DNA of 7,886 nucleotides. It comes from an uncultured Coprococcus sp. (GTDB lineage Bacteria > Bacillota > Clostridia > Lachnospirales > Lachnospiraceae). The stretch spans positions 1 through 7,886 of the forward strand of contig URJU01000099.1 in assembly GCA_900548315.1 (NCBI GenBank). Reading direction: 5' to 3'. Position numbers and translations under genes: made by a program. The notes beneath the pieces are model-generated. The model was given only the letters and a program-made list of their open reading frames with translations, ran no database searches and was not told the origin of the DNA. Positions 1 through 5,716 of the stretch are shown here, piece by piece (the first letter of the stretch is position 1; each line of letters begins with the position of its first letter).

Positions 1-39
1 GCCTTATCGTCGGCAGCGTCAGATGTGTATAAGAGACAG
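1..39. other. Illumina Nextera read-1 adapter left on the contig end
   Basis: Bases 7-39 match the Nextera read-1 transposase adapter exactly: the 14-base TCGTCGGCAGCGTC (7-20) followed by the 19-base Tn5 mosaic end AGATGTGTATAAGAGACAG (21-39). Bases 1-6 (GCCTTA) occupy the position of a library index and may be part of one. Genomic sequence begins at base 40, where an open dus reading frame is cut in mid-codon. This is library-preparation sequence that escaped trimming. It is not a natural Tn5 end, because no transposase or second end is present. Confidence 0.97.
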
Positions 40-233
40 TTTATCCCCTGATTGTTTTCCGGCAGCACATCCCTTAACTCTCTGTTTCTGAGAGGCCGTC
101 CTTTCGCCGGGGCAATGAACGGCATAAAGTATTTGTCAACGCCGCCAAAATATTTGTGGTGTGCATTCCTGTATATGTATCCTGTTATCCCCTCCATCGG
201 GGCAAGATATATCAAACCATCCCTGTTGTTCAT
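40..233 (-). CDS. tRNA-dihydrouridine synthase, N-terminal fragment (3' end missing at contig edge)
   Basis: The fragment codes for the first 64 residues of a Dus-family flavoenzyme, which reduces uridine to dihydrouridine in tRNA using FMN and NADPH. It begins MNNRDGLIYLAPMEGITGY, and the APMEG(I/V)T segment at residues 11-17 is the first-strand FMN-binding signature of the Dus TIM barrel. It continues with FMPFIAPAKGRPLRNREL, also typical of the family. The start is fixed by an in-frame TGA two codons upstream and by a GGGAGA ribosome binding site at 241-246, 7 nt before the ATG. The family is usually a little over 300 aa, so roughly four fifths is missing. The loss is due to the contig end and adapter, with no sign of decay. 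It lies 56 nt behind the terminator of the transporter gene, so it may have its own promoter, but I see no convincing one. The exact Dus subtype cannot be told from this piece. Confidence 0.9.
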
Positions 234-288
234 CCATCATTCTCCCATTAAACTCGGTATAAATATCCTGCAACGACATCCCATACAC

Positions 289-332
289 AAAAAAATATAG
301 AGACATTCATCACTCACATGACAAATGCCTCT
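289..332 (-). terminator. Rho-independent terminator after the NSS transporter gene
   Basis: On the minus strand AGAGGCATT (332-324) pairs with AATGTCTCT (307-299), a 9-bp stem with one G-U pair and a 16-nt loop that can form a further CAT/ATG pairing. A run of seven T follows at 295-289, after ATA. The hairpin begins 20 nt past the transporter stop codon, so it is the likely end of the operon that starts at about 3761. The loop is large for a terminator, which lowers confidence a little. Confidence 0.65.
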
Positions 333-352
333 ACATTATAAACTATATTGTT

Positions 353-1774
353 CTATTTGAACAGATTTGTAACAAACTGTACAAAGTCAATTCCAAATGA
401 CTGGAGGAGTAACAACGCAAGCAATATCGGTGCCACAAACTTTACCATGACAATATAGAGTTTCTTTCTTCCAAACTTCTCGCCATTTCTTGTGACCTCG
501 TCTATAACCGTCTTTGGTTTTGCCACCCATCCAATGAGAATACATGACAGAATAGCCACAAGCGGCATGAAGATGTTGTTACTCAGGTAATCCATCACAT
601 CCAGGATCTGAGCTGTCGCTCCATTAGGAAGTTTAAGCTCAAAGTACCATATGTTGTAACCGAAACATACGACCAACATTCCAACAATTGCATATACAGT
701 TGTTATGACCGCACTCTTCTTTCTTGTGATGTGGAACCTATCCATAAGTCCGGAAACTATCGCCTCCATGACTGACACAGATGAAGTTATCGCTGCAAAT
801 GTAACCATAATAAAGAACAATGCACCGATCACTGTTCCAACCTTACCCATAGCATTGAAAACCTTTGGCAGTGATATAAACATAAGTCCAGGGCCCGCTG
901 ACATACCTTCCGTTCCAGAGAACACATACACCGCTGGGACTATCATCAGACCAGCAAGAAATGCCACAGCCGTGTCAAATATCTCTATCTGATTGATCGA
1001 CTTCATAAGGTTAACATCATTCTTAACATATGAGCCATATGCAACCATGATACCCATGGCGACACTTATCGAGAAGAATAGCTGTCCCATGGCATCCATT
1101 ACAACCATGAAGATATCCCTAAATGTCATTCCCTTAAAATCAGGAATCAAATATACCTTCAGTCCATCAAATCCTGTTCTGATCGTACCATCATCACCAG
1201 TATGCTTGATCGTCAGTGAGTAGATTGAAATTCCAATTATAAGAAGTACCAATATCGGCATGAGCACCTTGCTAAACTTCTCTATTCCCTTTTCAACACC
1301 ACAGAATACGACAACGCCTGTGGCCGTGAGGAATACAAGTGCAAATACTATAGGCGCAGTCTGGGCTGTTATAAAACCGGTGAAATAACCGTCACCAGTG
1401 GCAGCCTCCGTCTGACCTGTAAAATACGCTGTCATATACTTCAGAACCCATCCTCCGATAGTACAGTAATATGGAAGGATTATGACCGGTACGATCCATG
1501 CCAGACCGCCAAGCCATTTCCACTTCTTATGTATAAGACCATAAGCTGTGAGCGGTCCCTGCTGAGTCTTTCTTCCTATTGCAATATCTGTTGTGAGCAG
1601 TGTGAATCCAAATGTAAGTGCAAGTATTATATACACAAGTATAAACACACCACCGTTGTCCTTTGCCGCAAGATATGGGAATCTCCATATATTACCAAGT
1701 CCTACCGCACTTCCCGCTGCTGCCATAACAAAGCCCAGCGTCCCCGTAAAATTACTTCTTTCCTTCTTATTCAT
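353..1774 (-). CDS. Sodium-dependent amino-acid symporter, NSS/SNF family (LeuT fold)
   Basis: This 473-aa polytopic membrane protein belongs to the neurotransmitter:sodium symporter family. Members couple Na+ entry to uptake of amino acids or related solutes. The helix-1 signature GSAVGLGNIWRFPY lies at residues 21-34, with N28 matching the LeuT Na1-site Asn. Helix 6 carries FFSISVAMGIMVAYGSY (233-249). Helix 8 carries AAITSSVSVME (327-337), whose Ala, Thr and Ser fit the LeuT Na2-site ligands. By eye there are 11 hydrophobic helices, like the bacterial transporters Tyt1 and MhsT, not the 12 of LeuT. A GGGAG ribosome binding site lies only 3 nt before the ATG (AAAGGG is 5 nt away), and no other early Met exists. 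The gene follows the PHP gene by 23 nt and is probably its operon partner. The substrate cannot be read from the sequence; an aromatic or hydrophobic amino acid is the usual guess for this subgroup. Confidence 0.93.
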   Translation of the reverse strand: MNKKERSNFTGTLGFVMAAAGSAVGLGNIWRFPYLAAKDNGGVFILVYIILALTFGFTLLTTDIAIGRKTQQGPLTAYGLIHKKWKWLGGLAWIVPVIILPYYCTIGGWVLKYMTAYFTGQTEAATGDGYFTGFITAQTAPIVFALVFLTATGVVVFCGVEKGIEKFSKVLMPILVLLIIGISIYSLTIKHTGDDGTIRTGFDGLKVYLIPDFKGMTFRDIFMVVMDAMGQLFFSISVAMGIMVAYGSYVKNDVNLMKSINQIEIFDTAVAFLAGLMIVPAVYVFSGTEGMSAGPGLMFISLPKVFNAMGKVGTVIGALFFIMVTFAAITSSVSVMEAIVSGLMDRFHITRKKSAVITTVYAIVGMLVVCFGYNIWYFELKLPNGATAQILDVMDYLSNNIFMPLVAILSCILIGWVAKPKTVIDEVTRNGEKFGRKKLYIVMVKFVAPILLALLLLQSFGIDFVQFVTNLFK

Positions 1775-1797
1775 AATCTCCCTTTCTGTTTTTGCTT

Positions 1798-2649
1798 TTA
1801 TTTTTTGCTGCCCAGTCCCCTGTCTGAACAGTTACTTTTTCTTTTAGACTTCAGCTTTGCCGATGCCGCAAAATATGCACGACATCTTGCAGGATAATTT
1901 CTGAACGCGCCATATATATTGTATAAATAGAATCCAAATGTCAGGAATTTACCGGCTGGTCCTATCTTGTCCTTCAAGGTCTTCGGGTATCTCCTTCCGC
2001 CAACCTCAGGATGATTTCCGTCATTTATATAATTTATCAGATCGTCCTCGGTGTGTATATTCTCTGGCAGATATGTTCCAGCAAGCCCTACACAGTTCTC
2101 CTTGTGGGCGTCACTTCCGCCGAAAACTGGTATGTCATAATAAGCTGCCAGCCTTCTAGCCATCTTATTCCTCTTATCTGACTCACAGCAATTATAGCCC
2201 TCTATAAAATCAAAGTGCTGTGCATACAGCCGATGCTCGATCATCCCCAACCTTCTCGTACTGCCAAAGCTCATGAACTTTTCTCCAAACGGATGTGCCG
2301 GCCCTATTATCCCGCCACACTCATGCACAAGCCATATCACTCTGATAAGTGCCATTCCTCTATGCTCAAACAGTTCATAAACTTCCTCTGGGGTATCTGA
2401 TGGCAACACTATGAGAAAGTGTCCATAGTCAAATGTATCGTATTCTATTCCTCTCAGGACAACAAAATCCTTAACTTTTTCCATCTGACTCAAGTATGCC
2501 CTATAGCCATTATATGAATCGTGGTCAGTGACAAGCATCCCATGAAATCCACGCTGCTTTAACAACTGAGTATAATCAACTATCTTTACTTTTGCATCAG
2601 GCGAACCCTCAGCCGTATGACAATGCATATCAAATCTTACTCTGTTCAT
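1798..2649 (-). CDS. PHP-domain metal-dependent phosphoesterase
   Basis: This 283-aa protein of the polymerase-and-histidinol-phosphatase (PHP) superfamily forms a distorted TIM barrel that binds two or three metal ions and hydrolyses phosphoesters. The expected ligands are all present: FDMHCH (H9, H11), TDHDS (D42, H43), GIEYDT (E69), GHFLIV (H77), GPAHPF (H119) and GGSDAH (D180, H182). The enzyme should therefore be active. The GSDAH segment and what follows resemble the PHP-associated C-terminal region. The last 20 or so residues form a basic, low-complexity tail (KLKSKRKS...). Relatives include nucleoside-bisphosphate phosphatases and RNase AM (TrpH/YciV type), but the substrate here is unknown. 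GAGGAG lies 8 nt before the ATG. The gene starts 37 nt after the signal peptidase fusion and ends 23 nt before the transporter, so co-transcription is likely. No signal peptide is seen, so it should be cytosolic. Confidence 0.9.
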   Translation of the reverse strand: MNRVRFDMHCHTAEGSPDAKVKIVDYTQLLKQRGFHGMLVTDHDSYNGYRAYLSQMEKVKDFVVLRGIEYDTFDYGHFLIVLPSDTPEEVYELFEHRGMALIRVIWLVHECGGIIGPAHPFGEKFMSFGSTRRLGMIEHRLYAQHFDFIEGYNCCESDKRNKMARRLAAYYDIPVFGGSDAHKENCVGLAGTYLPENIHTEDDLINYINDGNHPEVGGRRYPKTLKDKIGPAGKFLTFGFYLYNIYGAFRNYPARCRAYFAASAKLKSKRKSNCSDRGLGSKK

Positions 2650-2686
2650 TTGCTCATCTCCTCTGATTGCCTATCATGACATACAT

Positions 2687-3727
2687 CTAGTACTCTGCAC
2701 CATTTCCCAGCCATTTGATCTCAGAGAAAGGATAATACACAAATTCCGCTTTGGCAAGTATCTTCTCTCTCTTTACATAGGTGTTGTCCCACAATCTGGC
2801 ATCGGCAGAATTTGGCCTATTGTCCCCCAGCATAAAATAACTGTCTTCAGGCACCTGATAAGGACCAAATGATCTCATGTCGGTTCTCGCCTCATCACTC
2901 AGATAATCCTCATTAAGCGGAGTATCACTGCCATTTATATATACTTTTCCTTCCTTGATCTCAACCGTCTCCCCTGGAAGTCCAATGATCCTCTTAATGT
3001 AAACTTGCGTCTCATCATCAGGCCATTTAAAAATGGCTATATCTCCTCTCTTCGGATCAGAAAACTTATATGTAATCCTGTTTCCTATAATGTTATCATC
3101 AAGCTGTATCGTCTCCAACATGGATCCTGTAGGCACATTGCAGTTTAATATAATAAAATGTCCAAATATAAATGCTATGACCACCGCAATTGCAACGGTT
3201 ACCAAACAATCTAATATCTCTCCTCTGTAATCACGTTTTATTGCTGATCTTTCAAGCCGCATCTGATGCCACACTGCTCCGCCATGTTTTGAGCTGCTCT
3301 TGCCCTCATCCACAAAACCAAACTGTTCATAAAACGATATCATCTCCGGCTTGCATGTGAGCACTATACCATCGAGCTTGCATCTCGCAGTCTCCTGTAT
3401 AACTTCCTTCATTACCTTTGCTGCATATCCATTATGCTGATACTCCGGCAATGTCGACACACTGAATATCATAAGCCAGCGACCATTCTTATCGTAGAAT
3501 TCCTCGCCTGCATACATTTCATCACGCAGATCATGCTCATTAGTAGTAATACCGTTTATACCAGCAATTATTCGCCCAGCTTTTTTTAACACCCAAAAGG
3601 TCTCTCTGTGTGCATACAATCTTCGCTCGACTGATTCCCGGCTCGCTGCCTCAGCCGAAGGGAAAGTGGTCTGCTCCAACTCGACTAACTGTTCAAGCTC
3701 TCTTTTTTTCGGATTTTTAACCTTCAT
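2687..3727 (-). CDS. lepB: GNAT N-acetyltransferase fused to signal peptidase I
   Basis: One uninterrupted 346-aa frame joins two enzymes (numbered from the chosen start). Residues 1 to about 158 are a GNAT acetyltransferase of the arylalkylamine-acetyltransferase-like type: the acetyl-CoA motif A region STLPEYQHNGYAAKVM (91-106), ISFYEQFGF (130-138), and GKSSSKHGGAVWHQM near 142-156. A single hydrophobic helix follows at about 172-194. The remainder is a type I signal peptidase: nucleophile S202 in VPTGSM, general base K245 in YIKRIIGLPGE, and box E GDNRPNSADAR (301-311). The predicted topology puts the acetyltransferase in the cytoplasm and the Ser-Lys protease outside, where it would cleave signal peptides of exported proteins. 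A longer version starting at 3769 (360 aa) is possible, but those ATGs overlap the promoter -10 box, so the ATG at 3727 is preferred. It is the first gene of a probable operon with the PHP and transporter genes. The acetyl acceptor is unknown. Confidence 0.92.
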   Translation of the reverse strand: MKVKNPKKRELEQLVELEQTTFPSAEAASRESVERRLYAHRETFWVLKKAGRIIAGINGITTNEHDLRDEMYAGEEFYDKNGRWLMIFSVSTLPEYQHNGYAAKVMKEVIQETARCKLDGIVLTCKPEMISFYEQFGFVDEGKSSSKHGGAVWHQMRLERSAIKRDYRGEILDCLVTVAIAVVIAFIFGHFIILNCNVPTGSMLETIQLDDNIIGNRITYKFSDPKRGDIAIFKWPDDETQVYIKRIIGLPGETVEIKEGKVYINGSDTPLNEDYLSDEARTDMRSFGPYQVPEDSYFMLGDNRPNSADARLWDNTYVKREKILAKAEFVYYPFSEIKWLGNGAEY

Positions 3728-3738
3728 GAATGTCCAAA

Positions 3739-3746
3739 CACCCCTT
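3739..3746 (-). promoter_or_regulatory. Ribosome binding site that decides the fusion gene's start
   Basis: AAGGGGTG (minus strand) lies 11 nt upstream of the ATG at 3727 and is the only good Shine-Dalgarno match near the 5' end. The ATGs at 3769 and 3766 have only a poor GAG upstream and sit on the promoter. The protein also begins in the way usual for this acetyltransferase type (MKVKNPKKRELEQLVELE) from 3727. Confidence 0.65.
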
Positions 3747-3767
3747 TTCTTAAGACACCTAATCATC

Positions 3768-3795
3768 ATTATCTCACATAAAAAAATCGTGTCAA
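3768..3795 (-). promoter_or_regulatory. Sigma-A-type promoter of the fusion-PHP-transporter operon
   Basis: On the minus strand a perfect -35 box TTGACA (3795-3790) and a -10 box GATAAT (3773-3768, 5 of 6 matches) are separated by 16 nt of A/T-rich sequence. Transcription should start near 3760-3762 and give a leader of roughly 33 nt before the ATG at 3727. It lies just behind the guaB terminator, as expected for the start of an independent transcription unit. No operator-like repeat is evident around it. Confidence 0.75.
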
Positions 3796-3838
3796 GAAAA
3801 TTGTCTTCTTCATACTAAAAAGATACTAAATAAAGAGC

Positions 3839-3908
3839 AAAAAAAGGCACATATATGACGTAATCCTCCAAAGCTCTGAACATCATGGTAGGATACTATA
3901 TATGTGTC
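3839..3908 (-). terminator. Long imperfect-hairpin terminator ending the guaB transcript
   Basis: On the minus strand the arm from GACACATATAT (starting at 3908) pairs with ATATATGTGCC (ending at 3846). The core is a perfect 9-bp CACATATAT/ATATATGTG helix, extended inward past a small internal loop by GTA and TCCT pairings. The apical loop is about 17 nt. A run of seven T follows immediately at 3845-3839. It lies 182 nt beyond the guaB stop codon and 44 nt before the next -35 box, so it separates the guaB unit from the signal peptidase operon. In the plus direction the stem is followed by only TCTTTT, which is weaker. Confidence 0.7.
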
Positions 3909-3930
3909 TTTTAACAATTATATTTTATGT

Positions 3931-4084
3931 GCAGACGCATGAAAGGCTTTTCGCGCGGCGTCTGCTTGCATCTTAAGGAATCTCCCGCCATAGAACCCCA
4001 GCCATGCATAATCGCCTCCGGCGATGGCTGGGGCTACATGGCAAGTTTTTCCAAACTTGCCACATGTTAAGCGAGTCCTCCTTA
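3931..4084 (-). ncRNA. Structured RNA candidate downstream of guaB (three-way junction plus hairpin)
   Basis: This stretch between the guaB stop and its terminator folds compactly on the minus strand. A closing helix pairs TAAGGA (4084-4079) with TCCTTA (3979-3974). It continues past a GGA/AGAT internal loop with CTCGC (4075-4071) pairing to GCGGG (3988-3984). Inside are two strong hairpins. One is ACATGTGGCAAGTTT (4067-4053) with AAACTTGCCATGT (4048-4036), a 13-bp helix with a 2-nt bulge and a 4-nt loop. The other is CCCCAGCCA (4033-4025) with TGGCTGGGG (4004-3996), capped by a TCGCC/GGCGA helix. A further hairpin follows, GCAGACGC (3965-3958) with GCGTCTGC (3938-3931). The G-U pair in the closing helix would be A-C on the other strand, which favours the guaB-sense direction. 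I find no good separate promoter, so it may be a 3'-UTR element or a processed small RNA. I do not recognise the class; raiA-motif RNA is one Clostridia family worth testing. Confidence 0.55.
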
Positions 4085-4089
4085 TGATA

Positions 4090-5541
4090 TTACTCTACAC
4101 TGTAGTTTGGTGCTTCTTTTGTAATGTGGATGTCGTGTGGATGGCTCTCCTTGAGTGAAGCTGCTGAGATCTTGACAAACTCTGCCTTCTCATGAAGCTC
4201 CTCTATATTCTTGGCACCACAGTAACCCATACCTGAACGAAGTCCGCCGATAAGCTGGAATACTGTATCCTCAAGTGATCCCTTGTATGCAACACGACCT
4301 TCAACTCCCTCTGGAACAAGCTTTCTTGCGTTCTCCTGGAAATATCTGTCCTTAGAGCCATTCTCCATGGCTGCTATAGAACCCATGCCTCTGTATACCT
4401 TATACTTACGTCCCTGATAAAGCTCAAAATCACCAGGTGCCTCATCTGTTCCTGCAAACAGACTTCCCATCATACATACATTAGCACCGGCTGCAAGAGC
4501 CTTTGTGATATCTCCTGAATACTTGATTCCGCCATCTGCGATAACTGGGATTCCCGCGTTCATAGCAGCGTCATATGCCTGCATGATAGCTGTGATCTGT
4601 GGAACACCGATACCAGCAACAACTCTTGTTGTACATATAGAACCCGGTCCGATACCGATCTTAACTGCATCTACACCCATATCAATCATGGCCTGTGCAC
4701 CAGATCTTGTCGCTACGTTACCTGCGATAACCTGAAGGTCTGGATACTTCTCCTTAACCATCTTGAATGTTCTCAGAACGTTTGCTGAATGTCCGTGTGC
4801 TGTATCTATAACTATGGCATCAACTTTTGCTGATACAAGCTCTGCAACTCTGTCGAGAATATTGGCTGTACATCCAACTGCTGCTGCGCAGAGAAGTCTT
4901 CCCTGAGCATCATGTGCTGAATATGGATACTTAATCTGTTTCTCTATATCCTTTATTGTTATAAGTCCCTTGAGATGGAAGTCATCATCAACGATAGGGA
5001 GTTTCTCCTTACGTGCCTTTCCAAGAATCTCTCTCGCCTCGTCAAGTGTGATTCCTTCCTTGGCTGTGACAAGTCCCTCTGATGTCATTGACTCTTTGAT
5101 CTTCTTTGTATAATCCTTCTCAAACTTGAGATCACGGTTTGTAATAATACCTACAAGTTTTCCATTCTCTGTGATCGGTACGCCTGAGATCCTGAACTTG
5201 CTCATGAGTTCATCTGCATCAGCAAGTGTATGCTCTGGAGATAAATAAAATGGATCTGATATTACACCGTTCTCTGATCGCTTTACCTTGTCAACTTCCT
5301 CTGCCTGTTTCTCGATCGTCATATTCTTATGAATAACTCCGATACCACCCTGACGAGCCATGGCTATTGCCATTCTGTGCTCTGTAACTGTGTCCATACC
5401 AGCACTCATAAGAGGAATATTCAACTTAATCTTCTGTGTCAGCTGTGTTGTAAGGTCTACGTCATTTGGTAATACCTCTGAATAAGCAGGTACCAATAAA
5501 ACGTCATCAAATGTAATTCCTTCGCCAATAATCTTACCCAT
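4090..5541 (-). CDS. guaB: Inosine-5'-monophosphate dehydrogenase
   Basis: This 483-aa cytosolic enzyme oxidises IMP to XMP with NAD+, the committed step of GMP synthesis. The catalytic Cys is C303 in the loop GIGPGSICTTRVVAG (296-310). IMP-phosphate contacts are seen in IADGGIKYSGDI (334-345) and MGSLF (358-362), and the mobile flap in YKVYRGMGS (380-388) to KDRYFQ (397-402). Two CBS domains interrupt the barrel at about 93-205 (SDPFYLSP..., then the segment around ESMTSEGLVTA). They are the usual site of regulation by adenine and guanine nucleotides. The length matches bacterial GuaB. The frame is open for 47 codons further upstream, but that part overlaps the promoter and leader. MGKIIGEGITFDDVLLVP is the normal family start. 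Its ribosome binding site is weak (GAGAG, 8 nt before the ATG). The gene has its own promoter and leader and is followed by a structured 3' region. Confidence 0.98.
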   Translation of the reverse strand: MGKIIGEGITFDDVLLVPAYSEVLPNDVDLTTQLTQKIKLNIPLMSAGMDTVTEHRMAIAMARQGGIGVIHKNMTIEKQAEEVDKVKRSENGVISDPFYLSPEHTLADADELMSKFRISGVPITENGKLVGIITNRDLKFEKDYTKKIKESMTSEGLVTAKEGITLDEAREILGKARKEKLPIVDDDFHLKGLITIKDIEKQIKYPYSAHDAQGRLLCAAAVGCTANILDRVAELVSAKVDAIVIDTAHGHSANVLRTFKMVKEKYPDLQVIAGNVATRSGAQAMIDMGVDAVKIGIGPGSICTTRVVAGIGVPQITAIMQAYDAAMNAGIPVIADGGIKYSGDITKALAAGANVCMMGSLFAGTDEAPGDFELYQGRKYKVYRGMGSIAAMENGSKDRYFQENARKLVPEGVEGRVAYKGSLEDTVFQLIGGLRSGMGYCGAKNIEELHEKAEFVKISAASLKESHPHDIHITKEAPNYSVE

Positions 5542-5569
5542 TTTCTTATCTCTCTTTCTGTAAAATATT

Positions 5570-5598
5570 ATAATAACTGCACTTGCCGTGCTTATTAT
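5570..5598 (-). promoter_or_regulatory. Second hairpin in the guaB leader, next to the ribosome binding site
   Basis: On the minus strand ATAATAAGCAC (5598-5588) pairs with GTGC and TTATTAT (5582-5579 and 5576-5570), an 11-bp stem with a 2-nt AG bulge and the 5-nt loop GGCAA. AATATTTTAC follows. It ends about 20 nt before the weak GAGAG ribosome binding site. It could stabilise the leader, attenuate transcription weakly or bind a protein; the sequence does not say which. It does not resemble a guanine-riboswitch aptamer. Confidence 0.45.
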
Positions 5599-5627
5599 CT
5601 GTCTCAATCCGTCTTTATAGAGAAAAC

Positions 5628-5660
5628 ACATCACCCAACACTTATCGCGTTGGGTGATGT
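5628..5660 (-). promoter_or_regulatory. Strong hairpin at the very start of the guaB leader (terminator-like)
   Basis: ACATCACCCAACGC (5660-5647) pairs with GTGTTGGGTGATGT (5641-5628) over 14 bp with one G-U pair and a 5-nt GATAA loop. GTTTTCTCT follows on the minus strand, and AACTTTTT lies beyond it on the plus strand, so it could terminate in either direction. It starts only about 7 nt after the predicted guaB transcription start. It may therefore serve as the end of the upstream LTA-synthase transcript, as an attenuator of guaB, or as a protecting 5' stem loop. The upstream gene has no other visible terminator. Confidence 0.6.
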
Positions 5661-5672
5661 AACTTTTTAAAC

Positions 5673-5701
5673 ATGCTAACAAATTATATTCTGCTTGTCA
5701 A
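5673..5701 (-). promoter_or_regulatory. guaB: guaB promoter
   Basis: A perfect -35 box TTGACA (5701-5696) is followed after 17 nt by TAGCAT (5678-5673, 4 of 6 matches), preceded by TGT, an extended -10 element. The predicted start of transcription is near 5666, giving a leader of about 125 nt before the guaB ATG. The -35 box begins only 16 nt after the stop codon of the upstream gene. The TATAAT nearer the gene lacks a good -35 partner and lies inside the second hairpin. Confidence 0.7.
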
Positions 5702-5716
5702 GGGAAGTTCTGTCTG

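Noticed and set aside
21..39. Tn5-type mosaic end as evidence of a mobile element
   Set aside because: The adjoining 14 bases are the synthetic read-1 adapter, so the mosaic end comes from library tagmentation.
247..273. Possible dus promoter TTGCAG - 15 nt - TTTAAT on the minus strand
   Set aside because: The spacing is too short, the -35 match is only moderate, and the predicted start would fall at or inside the ribosome binding site.
52..300. 82-aa plus-strand open frame
   Set aside because: It is antisense to the dus fragment and its terminator, shows no recognisable motifs and has no ribosome binding site.
3973..4065. 30-codon minus-strand frame after guaB, preceded 10 nt upstream by AAGGAGGA
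   Set aside because: The ribosome-binding-site match is good, but the peptide is rich in Trp and Arg with no sensible pattern. The whole frame lies inside the paired helices of the RNA candidate, and AAGGA itself is part of the closing helix. It could still be a leader peptide; conservation in relatives would decide.
4087..4092. TAATAT at the guaB stop codon as a -10 box for a separate RNA promoter
   Set aside because: No acceptable -35 box lies 15-19 nt upstream, and a start there would cut into the closing helix of the RNA structure.
5542..5682. 47-codon upstream extension of guaB
   Set aside because: It covers the promoter -10 box and both leader hairpins. Bacterial GuaB proteins normally begin at MGKIIGEGITFDD, and the shorter length of 483 aa fits the family.
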